Assembly (NCBI GenBank): GCA_016296165.1
Contig: JAEDJV010000146.1
Span: 1-6,135, forward strand
DNA length: 6,135 nt
DNA from: Oscillospiraceae bacterium
GTDB lineage: Bacteria > Bacillota > Clostridia > Oscillospirales > Ruminococcaceae
Reading direction: 5' to 3'
Shown: one piece after another, positions 1 to 5,065 of the stretch
Numbering within the stretch: position 1 is the first letter of the stretch
How the letters are laid out: the number at the start of each line of letters is the position of its first letter
The notes under the pieces: generated by a model
What the model was told of the DNA's origin: nothing
The model's input: the letters and a program-made list of their open reading frames with translations, nothing else
The model's database searches: none
Position numbers and translations under genes: made by a program

Positions 1-154
1 ACTGTGTTCGCCGCACTGCTGCGGCACTGTCCTGGAAATAAAGATACTGCACATGAATTACTTACACGGATCTCTCCGCCTGAAAGGAACGAAATGTGTA
101 ACCACACTTCAAGGATTGAAACGCCGAATGGCGCTCAAAAGATTTATTACTGGA

Positions 155-183
155 ATTATATCATATATCACATGAAATGTCAC
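155..183 (-). promoter_or_regulatory. Leftward sigma-A promoter at the left edge
   Basis: Read on the minus strand, GTGACA (178-183) is followed after 17 bp by a perfect TATAAT (155-160). Transcription would start near 148 and leave the window on the left. The first ~150 nt of the transcript contain a hairpin at 98-117 (GAAGTGTG, loop GTTA, CACATTTC), a short CGCC/GGCG hairpin at 122-133 and a GCCGCA/TGCGGC hairpin at 11-26, so a structured leader is possible. No known riboswitch or T-box motif is recognisable and no start codon with a convincing ribosome binding site is seen. The promoter lies just past the hisE terminator and probably serves the next chromosomal gene. Confidence 0.5.
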
Positions 184-253
184 GCACTTTTTTCATATCT
201 GTTATGATCTTTTACAAATTTTAGTTGATAATGGATCTTCATTTAATAATGAT

Positions 254-294
254 AAAAGGAAAAGAGCCTGCAGGCATCAACGCCTTGCAAGCTC
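254..294 (-). terminator. Intrinsic terminator after the hisE remnant
   Basis: On the minus strand, GAGCTTGCAAGGC pairs with GCCTGCAGGCTC around a GTTGAT loop. This is a 12-bp stem with one bulged A and one G-U pair, followed by TTTTCCTTTT. The hairpin begins in the last codons of the hisE remnant and includes its TGA stop, so it is probably the native end of that transcript. The plus strand has only a short CCTTT tail, so the direction is clear. Confidence 0.75.
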
Positions 295-363
295 CTTTGT
301 GATATCGGTCCATGTCACGCCCCGTTCTGCCATCAGAACCATGACGTGATACAGAAAATCTGA
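277..363 (-). pseudogene. hisE: C-terminal remnant of phosphoribosyl-ATP pyrophosphatase (HisE or HisIE)
   Basis: Minus-strand translation ends SDFLYHVMVLMAERG then VTWTDITKELARR and TGA. This matches the conserved HisE C-terminus of the form DLLYHxLVLLAERG...ELARR, which carries out the second step of histidine synthesis (phosphoribosyl-ATP to phosphoribosyl-AMP). Only about 28 codons remain of a roughly 100-residue domain. Upstream, an in-frame TAG at 373-375 follows within four codons and the homology stops near 360-369, where an unrelated plus-strand gene end begins. The stop codon and terminator are intact, so this is a severed 3' end and not an edge artefact. The identification rests on motif recognition; the rest of the gene is not in the window. 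Confidence 0.75.
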
Positions 364-365
364 AA

Positions 366-704
366 TTATACACTAACAGCAGCACAGTAAAATTATTTTC
401 ACATGAAAGCGATATCCCGGGATATACAAGATACGAAAAAAAATGTGGTGAATATATATGGATCTATTATATTAACAATAACAATGATGACGGCTTTCCG
501 TATATGCTTATTTACAACAGTAACAATCAGTTAAAAAATATTATGTATCAGTTTATTCCTTCTGAAAACATCTCAGGTAATATCAGTAATAAAAAGAATA
601 TAGAAAATTCTGAATGGTATGTTTTAAAAGCGAAACAGTCTGACTGTTCTCTTCTTATATATCCTGATAACAACAAAGAAAATGTAATGGAAATTATATT
701 ATAA
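366..704 (+). pseudogene. Headless 3' end of an unrecognised gene
   Basis: The frame is open from 345 to a TAA at 702-704. From about 366 it reads as protein-like sequence (for example LKLYTNSSTVKLFSHESD, GEYIWIYYIN, NSEWYVLKAKQSDCSLLIYP), about 112 residues rich in Asn, Ser, Tyr and Lys. There is no plausible start: the only early in-frame ATG (504) has no ribosome binding site and lies in the middle of the coding-like stretch. The left end abuts the hisE break, so the 5' part of the gene appears to have been lost in the same rearrangement. I do not recognise the family. No signal peptide, membrane segment or catalytic motif is visible. It is probably non-functional; a real short protein starting at 504 is the less likely alternative. 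Confidence 0.45.
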
Positions 705-865
705 CATAACGATGATAAACTATTAAGCATGTCAGCTGTAAATGTGCGTTCTCCTTTTTCGATTTTTGAAATCAGACTTTGGTCAACGTTTAAAAAATCG
801 GCAATATTCTGTTGTGTATATCCATTTTTTTTTCTTAATTCTTTTAATTTTAAGTTTATATCCAT
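548..865 (-). pseudogene. XRE-family HTH regulator, probably truncated after the DNA-binding domain
   Basis: The start is ATG at 863-865, preceded by AGGGGAGTGA at good spacing; the frame opens further upstream (910) but without a better ribosome binding site. Residues 5-53 are a Cro/CI-type helix-turn-helix (LKELRKKNGYTQQNIADFLN then VDQSLISKIEKGER), of the subtype often found next to ImmA/IrrE peptidases. After Leu53-Cys54, at about position 704, the family pattern stops, where a final helix of the type YGCSxxxLL is expected. The remaining ~50 residues are simply the antisense of the plus-strand gene end at 366-704. The natural C-terminus therefore seems to have been replaced. A 105-residue protein could still be made; its HTH might fold, but the tail (FFLLLILPEMFSEGIN at the end) looks accidental. 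Confidence 0.6.
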
Positions 866-889
866 ATTAATCACTCCCCTGTACAATAT

Positions 890-918
890 ATTATAGCCCG
901 ATACTGTCATAAAGCCAA
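890..918 (-). promoter_or_regulatory. Promoter of the truncated XRE gene
   Basis: On the minus strand, TATAAT (890-895) lies 17 bp after TTGGCT (913-918), a poor -35. The predicted start near 883 gives a leader of about 20 nt that carries the AGGGGAG ribosome binding site directly before the ATG at 865. The -10 is perfect, so the promoter is plausible despite the -35. Confidence 0.45.
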
Positions 919-958
919 TAGTATATCAGTTGAAAAATATGACAAAGTATTGATCCGT

Positions 959-996
959 AAAAAAAGGATGCCCGCACCTTATGTGTGAGTATCCTT
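959..996 (-). terminator. Second leftward intrinsic terminator
   Basis: On the minus strand, AAGGATACTCACAC pairs with GTGCGGGCATCCTT around a short loop (stem 964-996, with two A-C mismatches and one G-U pair). A run of seven Ts follows. It lies downstream of the stronger terminator at 1055-1087 and could be a backup, or a leftover from a deleted gene. Confidence 0.5.
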
Positions 997-998
997 AA

Positions 999-1020
999 TT
1001 TACATCAAGGGGTATGTAAA
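999..1020. repeat. 7-bp inverted repeat between the two terminators
   Basis: TTTACAT (999-1005) and ATGTAAA (1014-1020) flank the asymmetric 8-bp centre CAAGGGGT. Perfect short arms around an asymmetric core next to a recombinase gene could be a recombination or protein-binding site, but an AT-rich 7-bp arm can arise by chance. No second copy is visible in the window. Confidence 0.25.
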
Positions 1021-1054
1021 ACTGTACCGATTTTTCTTTTTTATTGCAGAATAT

Positions 1055-1087
1055 AAAAACACCCCTCATTCCGAAGAATAAGGGGTG
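1055..1087 (-). terminator. Strong terminator of the toxin/recombinase unit, with a UUCG tetraloop
   Basis: On the minus strand, CACCCCTTATTC pairs with GAATGAGGGGTG over 12 bp (one G-U pair), closed by the very stable C(UUCG)G tetraloop and followed by TTTTT. It starts 31 nt after the recombinase-fragment stop codon. The plus strand lacks a T-run, so it acts leftward and ends the unit that starts at the promoter near 2582. Confidence 0.85.
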
Positions 1088-1117
1088 AAATAATTATAGG
1101 TTACTAATTACGAATAA

Positions 1118-1849
1118 TCAGTAATTACATTTCAGCGATAGCAGCCTGTGCAGTTGCTCCTTATGGGGAGTACTTTTTTGATCACACCCGGATTCTGTAT
1201 TGAAATAGAATACGTCTTCGTTGTTATGTATGTCAGAAGCATCTTCGTCAGATGCTTCTTCCGGATTACCCAATATAATAGTAGGGTTCTTTTTATTACC
1301 TGTTACGGAATATTCACAGATTGTTTCGTTCTGACCGTTAAGTCTGTAGTTCCAGTAGAAACGGTCGTTTTCAGGCACGACTGAAAGAAGAAATTTTTCA
1401 AGGAACTTATTGCGTTTATTCTCGTCGGACAGGTCAATCATTTCACCAAGTGCTTTAGTTATATTAGCGAGGTCTTCCATACTGCGTGAATAATGTTCAG
1501 TCTGTTCTGTAAGATTACTTTTCTGTTCTTCAAGAGCTTTAATTTCTTCGTCATAAGACTTACGGGTTTCAGAGTATTCAGCTTTGGAAATCTCTCCGTC
1601 AGTGTATATTTCAAGAAGGTTTTTAGTTTTCTTTTTCAGCTTTTCAATCTGACTGTCAATGAAGAGGAGATTGTTTTCATTGTTTTTCTTTGCATCTTCC
1701 TTGTAGTATGCGGTTATTTCATCAGCGAGGGAGAGGAGATCATCCTTTCGGCTTTTCCATACCTGTTCGATAAAGTTGTCCGCCATCATATCCATTTTCC
1801 ATTTGGTTACTCGTCTTGGTCTGTTTCGGTCTAAAAGTACTCCAAACAT
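1118..1849 (-). CDS. Free-standing C-terminal part of a large serine recombinase
   Basis: 243 residues with a convincing ribosome binding site (GGAGGA, 1858-1863) 8 nt before the ATG. A charged coiled coil at about 62-118 (IEKLKKKTKNLLEIYTDGEI, then SKAEYSETRKSYDEEI) and the element NKFLEKFLLSVVPENDRFYW followed by NYRLNG (148-172) are typical of the C-terminal region of TnpX/TndX-type large serine recombinases. These use the coiled coil to control synapsis and integration versus excision. The catalytic resolvase domain with its active-site serine, and the zinc-ribbon DNA-binding domain, are absent; upstream lies the small gene, separated by 17 nt. The protein cannot recombine DNA alone. It may be a relic of an internal deletion that still has a translation signal, or a deliberate partner or inhibitor of a full recombinase elsewhere. 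The acidic tail (EEASDEDASD) and the end after residue 215 are unlike the family core. Confidence 0.65.
   Translation of the reverse strand: MFGVLLDRNRPRRVTKWKMDMMADNFIEQVWKSRKDDLLSLADEITAYYKEDAKKNNENNLLFIDSQIEKLKKKTKNLLEIYTDGEISKAEYSETRKSYDEEIKALEEQKSNLTEQTEHYSRSMEDLANITKALGEMIDLSDENKRNKFLEKFLLSVVPENDRFYWNYRLNGQNETICEYSVTGNKKNPTIILGNPEEASDEDASDIHNNEDVFYFNTESGCDQKSTPHKEQLHRLLSLKCNY
1235..1259. repeat. 10-bp perfect inverted repeat inside the recombinase fragment
   Basis: AGAAGCATCT (1235-1244) and AGATGCTTCT (1250-1259) are perfect inverted arms around 5 nt. They encode the quasi-repeat EASDEDASD. The hairpin could form in mRNA; an accidental product of a short coding duplication is the simplest reading. 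Confidence 0.5.
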
Positions 1850-1866
1850 ATTATTGTTCCTCCGTA

Positions 1867-2025
1867 TTAAAATATTTTGCCTTTGTATTCTTTGTAATTG
1901 TGGCTGACAACATTTTCGAAAGTAGGCTGATTGATGATTCCTTCTTCAAGAAGAATGCGCAGTACAATGTACTTTGTAAATCTGCTGTCAATCTGTCTTG
2001 TTGAGTAATTATTTCTTTTATTCAT
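1867..2025 (-). CDS. Small 52-residue protein, SHOCT-like
   Basis: The start at ATG 2023-2025 is chosen because GGAGAGA lies directly upstream (about 2031-2037). The frame runs on to 2070, but the upstream start would overlap the toxin gene and has no such site. The protein is basic at the N-terminus (MNKRNNYSTRQIDSRFTKYI). Residues 19-40 (YIVLRILLEEGIINQPTFEN) resemble the SHOCT pattern, a short helical pair with L-x-x-G-I-I-x-x-x-x-F that occurs at protein ends as a possible interaction or oligomerisation unit. It lies 28 nt after the toxin gene and 17 nt before the recombinase fragment, so all three are probably co-transcribed and this protein may work with the recombinase. Function unknown; an antitoxin role for the neighbouring toxin is conceivable but unsupported by similarity. 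Confidence 0.6.
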   Translation of the reverse strand: MNKRNNYSTRQIDSRFTKYIVLRILLEEGIINQPTFENVVSHNYKEYKGKIF

Positions 2026-2053
2026 AATAGTCTCTCCTTGTACTTTAGTACTT

Positions 2054-2440
2054 TTAAGCGTGAATGTCAAGCGACTTTATTGTTCGTTTGCATTTTTTTT
2101 CGCTTTTTATATCAAAGCTTACTGAAATAGCTTCATCTACCTGGGTCATTACCTTTGGTTCCAGTGTACACAGCATCTTTCTTAATCTGGACTTGTCCAT
2201 GACCTGAATCTGTTCGCAAAGGACTACTGAATCCTTAAACAGTCTGTCACTGTAAACAGAAACATGAACCGGAAGATTTTTCTTCTTCTTTGATGATGTT
2301 ATCGGAGCAACCAGTGTTGTCGGACTAAAATGATTTCCGACATCGTTCTGCAAAATGAGTACAGGTCTTTTGCCTCTCTGTTCACAGCCTAAGCCTTTGA
2401 GATAAGCTAAGTAAACCTGACCTCTTCGTACATTTTCCAT
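2054..2440 (-). CDS. PemK/MazF-family endoribonuclease toxin
   Basis: 128 residues from ATG 2438-2440, with AGAAAGGA upstream; an earlier in-frame ATG at 2473 lacks a ribosome binding site. The sequence follows the Firmicutes MazF/NdoA fold closely: VRRGQVYLAYL, then GCEQRGKRPVLILQND (28-43 region, with the conserved Arg), FSPTTLVAPIT (catalytic Thr region), LPVHVSV, DSVVLCEQIQVMDKSRL and VDEAISVSFDI. All motifs normally needed for sequence-specific mRNA cleavage are present, so it is probably active. A basic 16-residue tail (SEKKCKRTIKSLDIHA) is longer than in NdoA. No MazE-like antitoxin gene precedes it: the 198 bases upstream are a promoter and leader. It is the first gene of a unit with the SHOCT-like protein and recombinase fragment. 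Cellular context suggests element maintenance or abortive response. Confidence 0.85.
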   Translation of the reverse strand: MENVRRGQVYLAYLKGLGCEQRGKRPVLILQNDVGNHFSPTTLVAPITSSKKKKNLPVHVSVYSDRLFKDSVVLCEQIQVMDKSRLRKMLCTLEPKVMTQVDEAISVSFDIKSEKKCKRTIKSLDIHA

Positions 2441-2465
2441 AGTACAAATTCCTTTCTTATATTTA

Positions 2466-2579
2466 AGTATCATAGATATATTTCTATGTAAAAGGGAAGT
2501 CTGACCGTAAAAACAAGTCAGACTTTAGTTATCATATTCAATTGTAATTGTATGCAGAGCATATAATCTGCCAGCATAC
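2466..2579 (-). promoter_or_regulatory. Structured ~135-nt leader of the toxin unit
   Basis: Between the predicted start (about 2575) and the toxin ATG lie three inverted repeats: GTATGC/GCATAC with an inner GCAGA/TCTGC (2550-2579), a perfect 9-bp stem AAGTCTGAC/GTCAGACTT with an 11-nt loop (2497-2525), and CATAGA/TCTATG (2471-2488). On the minus strand the 9-bp stem is followed by CCCTTTT, a weak terminator-like tail, so it may attenuate the toxin or block read-through. A fifth copy of the AGTATCA heptamer sits at 2466-2472. No leader peptide is evident. Confidence 0.45.
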
Positions 2580-2581
2580 TC

Positions 2582-2610
2582 ATTATATCATGCCGTATGT
2601 CGCATGTCAG
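2582..2610 (-). promoter_or_regulatory. Strong promoter of the toxin/recombinase unit
   Basis: On the minus strand, CTGACA (2605-2610) and TATAAT (2582-2587) are separated by exactly 17 bp, with a TGA just before the -10. This is a near-consensus sigma-A promoter beginning 29 bp beyond the KilA-N stop codon. No terminator separates it from the KilA-N gene, so read-through from upstream is also possible. The -35 overlaps the last copy of the heptamer array, implying regulation. Confidence 0.75.
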
Positions 2611-2648
2611 TATCAAACGAGTATCAGTTGAGTATCAATTAAGTATCA
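2609..2648. repeat. Four AGTATCA heptamers at exact 11-bp spacing
   Basis: AGTATCA occurs at 2609, 2620, 2631 and 2642, always 11 bp apart with unrelated 4-bp spacers (AACG, GTTG, ATTA). On the minus strand this is TGATACT, running from the last codons of the KilA-N gene into the -35 of the toxin promoter. One-turn phasing on the same DNA face is the signature of cooperative binding by a regulator. SARP/OmpR-type activators use heptamer repeats with 11-bp spacing, but none is encoded here. The WYL, KilA-N or ImmR-like proteins next door are candidates. Confidence 0.85.
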
Positions 2649-3490
2649 CTTTTCTGTTCTATTCCGGGAAGATTACTGAGTTCGATTTTGCTTAATGTAG
2701 ACATTTGCTGAACAGCAAGTTCGTGAAGAAGCTTCATTCGTTCTTTCTGTGATTTTCCCTGATTTATAAGGACAGCGTTATAGCTTTCCATGTTTGAAAG
2801 AACCAGAAGCTGATAGATCGTTGCGTTGTCTCTGATATTTCCTTTAGCATCAGGATTTTCTTCACGCCATTCTCTTGCTGTCTTACCAAATAAAACTGTA
2901 TTTAGGAGATCAGCTTCACTGGCATAAGCAAAAGATACCTGAGCCGGAGTAAGTTCCGGAGGAATAAGATAAGCTTTTACTGCATCAGTATGAACTCTGT
3001 AATTCAGTTTTGAAATTTCTCTGTTCAGATTCCAGTTAAGGGAGAGTTTACTGTTTTCCTCAGTTTTAAGACGTTTGTAATCTTTTATGATATACAGTTT
3101 GAATTCAGGTGAAATCCATGAAGCAAATTCAAAAGCGATATCAGAATGAGCAAAAGTTCCGCCGTATCTTCCTGATTTGCTTACTATGCCGATTGCATTA
3201 GTTGATTCAATCCATTTCTTTGGGGATAAAGTAAAGGCATTAGTACCTGCAGCTTTTTTAAACCCGTCGAATTCGACGGGTTTAAAATCAGGATTGTGAA
3301 GAGTTTCCCATAAACCTAAAAATTCAATTATATCTCTGTTTCTAAGCCAGTTTTTTATTACATCATCAGGAGAATCACTTTTATATTTTGCGATATCAGT
3401 AAGCGATATAAATTCGTTTTCAAAATCAGATGTATAAATTCCGATATCCATTCCATTTGCATGGATAGTATCTTTAATTATTTTTCCCAT
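2639..3490 (-). CDS. KilA-N domain protein
   Basis: 283 residues, ATG 3488-3490 after GAAAGGA. Residues 25-145 carry the full KilA-N pattern: FISLTDIAKYK, IKNWLRNRDIIEFLGLWE, HNPDFKPVEFDGF, AGTNAFTLSPKKWIESTNAI, SGRYGGTFAHSDIAFEFASW and ISPEFKLYIIKDYKRLK. KilA-N is a DNA-binding fold from phages and large DNA viruses; members of this length are common in bacterial chromosomes and mobile elements, and their role is unknown. The C-terminal half (150-283) is helical in character (LNYRVHTDAVKAYLIPPELT, REWREENPDAKGNIRDNATI) as usual in this subfamily. The gene lies 22 nt after the WYL gene and is probably co-transcribed with it. Its stop codon falls within the heptamer array. Codons 69-78 form a perfect palindrome that uses CCC, GTC and GGG, codons uncommon in the neighbouring genes. 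Confidence 0.85.
   Translation of the reverse strand: MGKIIKDTIHANGMDIGIYTSDFENEFISLTDIAKYKSDSPDDVIKNWLRNRDIIEFLGLWETLHNPDFKPVEFDGFKKAAGTNAFTLSPKKWIESTNAIGIVSKSGRYGGTFAHSDIAFEFASWISPEFKLYIIKDYKRLKTEENSKLSLNWNLNREISKLNYRVHTDAVKAYLIPPELTPAQVSFAYASEADLLNTVLFGKTAREWREENPDAKGNIRDNATIYQLLVLSNMESYNAVLINQGKSQKERMKLLHELAVQQMSTLSKIELSNLPGIEQKSDT
3256..3287. repeat. Perfect 32-bp palindrome within the KilA-N gene
   Basis: TTTTAAACCCGTCGAA (3256-3271) is followed with no spacer by its exact reverse complement (3272-3287). It lies in codon phase over residues 69-78 (FKPVEFDGFK), a conserved stretch of the KilA-N domain. A 16-bp perfect arm is far beyond chance for a window of this size. The mRNA could fold into a hairpin of about 14 bp, or the DNA could extrude a cruciform. 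It has GC-rich CCCG/CGGG blocks and no T-run suitable for a terminator within the arms. Confidence 0.95.
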
Positions 3491-3512
3491 AATACGTCCT
3501 TTCTCAGTAATC

Positions 3513-4496
3513 TTATGTTTTGATTTGTGTTAACACAGCTTCAAGCTGTTCTTTATATTTAATCTTTTGTTCTACAGGTTCTATAATCTCTGCGTTTGTT
3601 CCGAACTGGAACAGCCAGCCGAAGAACGGAGGCTCCGGTTTAACTTTTACTCTTACAGTAAAGTGATCTTCGCCGTCCTGATGCATGGTTACTTCTTTTC
3701 CGAACCGGTCAAGTACGGAGTTTACAAGCTTTGTGTGGAACCTCAGTTTTACTTCCTGCGATTCTCCGCTGAACATTGAAAAGGAAGAATTCATGTATTC
3801 GGCAATGCTGAAATCATCAGGCATCTTGACTGCATCCTCTTCAAGTACAGTTACGTCTTCCATTCGGTCAACTCTGAAGTTCGTAATTGAATTTCTTTTC
3901 TCATAATGAGCAATAAGATAATACTGCTCATCGTTCCATGCGAGAGTGAAAGGAGAACAAACACGTTCGCCATCACGGTATTTCTTTTCTTTTGAAATAT
4001 CGAAGTCAAAATATCTGAAGGAAATCTTCTTTCCTTCTTCAACAGCACGGTTGATAACATCGACATTCAGATAAATTCTTTCGTTCATTGACTTTACTCT
4101 GTTGGCGATGAACACCTGTCTTTTCATCTGCTTTGCTTCATAAACACTTGAAAGCTTTTCAATCTTGCCCAGAAGCTCATCAGATTTTTTCTTTGTCAGG
4201 AAACGTGAAGAGGAAACTGCATCAGCAAGAAGTTTGAGTTCAGGTAATTCAAACTCTCTGCTTGCAACATAGTAACCTGATTTGTTTCCTTTGAGCTGAA
4301 CTATATCAAGTCCGTAAGCCTTTAATGCATCAAGGTCATCATATATGGCTTTTCTTGCGGCAGATATTCCGCATAGTTCAAGCTGACTGATGATTTCGCT
4401 CATTGTTATGTAATGATTCTCATCTGTTTTTTCGAGAAGAATATTGTACAGGTACAGTATTTTCAGACGATGATGAGTGTTTTTAGCTTCTCCCAT
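3513..4496 (-). CDS. WYL-domain transcriptional regulator
   Basis: 327 residues, ATG 4494-4496 after CAGGAGAAAAT. An N-terminal winged helix-turn-helix of the HTH_11/DeoR kind occupies about 8-78 (ITMSEIISQLELCGISAARK, AIYDDLDALKAYGLDI). A linker with long helices follows (85-125). The WYL domain is at about 145-220 (AVEEGKKISFRYFDF, YRDGERVCSPFTLAWNDEQY, YLIAHYE, NFRVDRMEDVTV); the signature WYL tripeptide is YYL here, a tolerated variant. The WCX C-terminal extension is at about 247-325 (VKLRF, PFFGWLFQFGTNAEIIEP). WYL domains sense a ligand, often nucleic acid or nucleotide, and such regulators frequently control phage-defence and mobile-element genes. It sits 20 nt after the immA-like gene and 22 nt before the KilA-N gene, so it is likely part of one operon. 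Confidence 0.9.
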   Translation of the reverse strand: MGEAKNTHHRLKILYLYNILLEKTDENHYITMSEIISQLELCGISAARKAIYDDLDALKAYGLDIVQLKGNKSGYYVASREFELPELKLLADAVSSSRFLTKKKSDELLGKIEKLSSVYEAKQMKRQVFIANRVKSMNERIYLNVDVINRAVEEGKKISFRYFDFDISKEKKYRDGERVCSPFTLAWNDEQYYLIAHYEKRNSITNFRVDRMEDVTVLEEDAVKMPDDFSIAEYMNSSFSMFSGESQEVKLRFHTKLVNSVLDRFGKEVTMHQDGEDHFTVRVKVKPEPPFFGWLFQFGTNAEIIEPVEQKIKYKEQLEAVLTQIKT

Positions 4497-4516
4497 TTTT
4501 ATTTTCTCCTGTTAAG

Positions 4517-5023
4517 TCAGGCGAGCATATCTGATCCCGGTATGTATGGTACGCTGAGATCATATCCTCTGCTGTTCATATCTTTTATCTTTATCAGAAC
4601 TATGTCATGAGGAACACAGAGTACCTGTGCAGTTTCCATTGTAGTCAGACCAAGTTCTGCATTCTCCGTTATATCTTCATCACTGATGAGACAGTTTGCT
4701 GCAAATGTATTTGCTTCTATTTCAAATTTTGAACGCATATTGTATAAACTGTTTTCCGAAAAAGGAGAGAGTGCAGCTTCTTTTCTGTGAAGAAAGTAAT
4801 GTCCGAGTTCATGGAACATTACAACATCCGCCATCTCATCAGACAGATTTTCATTAAGTATAATAAATGAATTTCTCCTGTCTATCGTAAACAGACCTTT
4901 TACATTTCCGAGATTATCGTAAAAGACATTGATGCCGCACATCTCAGCAATCTCATATGGATTACAGGTTTTATATTTTCTTTTTAGTTCTTTCACAAAA
5001 TTATATATATCATTCAGAATCAT
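4517..5023 (-). CDS. immA: ImmA/IrrE-family metallopeptidase
   Basis: 168 residues from ATG 5021-5023, chosen because AAAGGGTGG lies 6-7 nt upstream; a start at 5050 is open but has no ribosome binding site and would contain this one. HELGH at 71-75 is the zinc-binding HExxH motif of family M78, and EIEANTFAAN (101-110) supplies the third ligand (Glu103 probable). Family members cleave an adjacent XRE repressor, as ImmA does to ImmR in ICEBs1 and phi105, which induces the element. The expected partner is directly upstream (stop at 5120), supporting this role. The C-terminal segment (TTMETAQVLCVPHDIVLIKI) resembles the usual ImmA end. A promoter with an inverted repeat lies in the 96-bp gap, so immA may be expressed independently of the repressor gene. 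The symbol is given by family and context, not exact orthology. Confidence 0.85.
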   Translation of the reverse strand: MILNDIYNFVKELKRKYKTCNPYEIAEMCGINVFYDNLGNVKGLFTIDRRNSFIILNENLSDEMADVVMFHELGHYFLHRKEAALSPFSENSLYNMRSKFEIEANTFAANCLISDEDITENAELGLTTMETAQVLCVPHDIVLIKIKDMNSRGYDLSVPYIPGSDMLA

Positions 5024-5065
5024 ATACACCACCCTTTCGAGTTGATACACATAATTGTCATTGCT

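Noticed and set aside
90..122. CRISPR-like repeat end (ATTGAAAC preceded by a short hairpin)
   Set aside because: Only one copy exists; no second repeat at a 60-75 bp interval on either side and no cas gene in the window.
4..207. Plus-strand reading frame of 67 codons at the left edge
   Set aside because: No ribosome binding site, no family resemblance, and it lies over a leftward promoter with hairpins; probably chance.
412..425. 14-bp palindrome ATATCCCGGGATAT in the headless gene end
   Set aside because: Short, in coding-like sequence, no second copy or promoter nearby; not strong enough to call a site.
1105..1127. TAATTAC/GTAATTA inverted repeat at the recombinase-fragment stop
   Set aside because: AT-only short arms in AT-rich DNA, immediately beside a far better terminator; no second copy to suggest an attachment site.
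1493..1834. Plus-strand hydrophobic reading frame opposite the recombinase fragment
   Set aside because: It is the antisense of a charged coiled coil, which mirrors into Phe/Leu/Val-rich sequence; no ribosome binding site.
2026..2070. Upstream start for the 52-residue gene at 2070
   Set aside because: It would overlap the toxin gene's end, lacks a ribosome binding site, and the internal ATG has a clear GGAGAGA.
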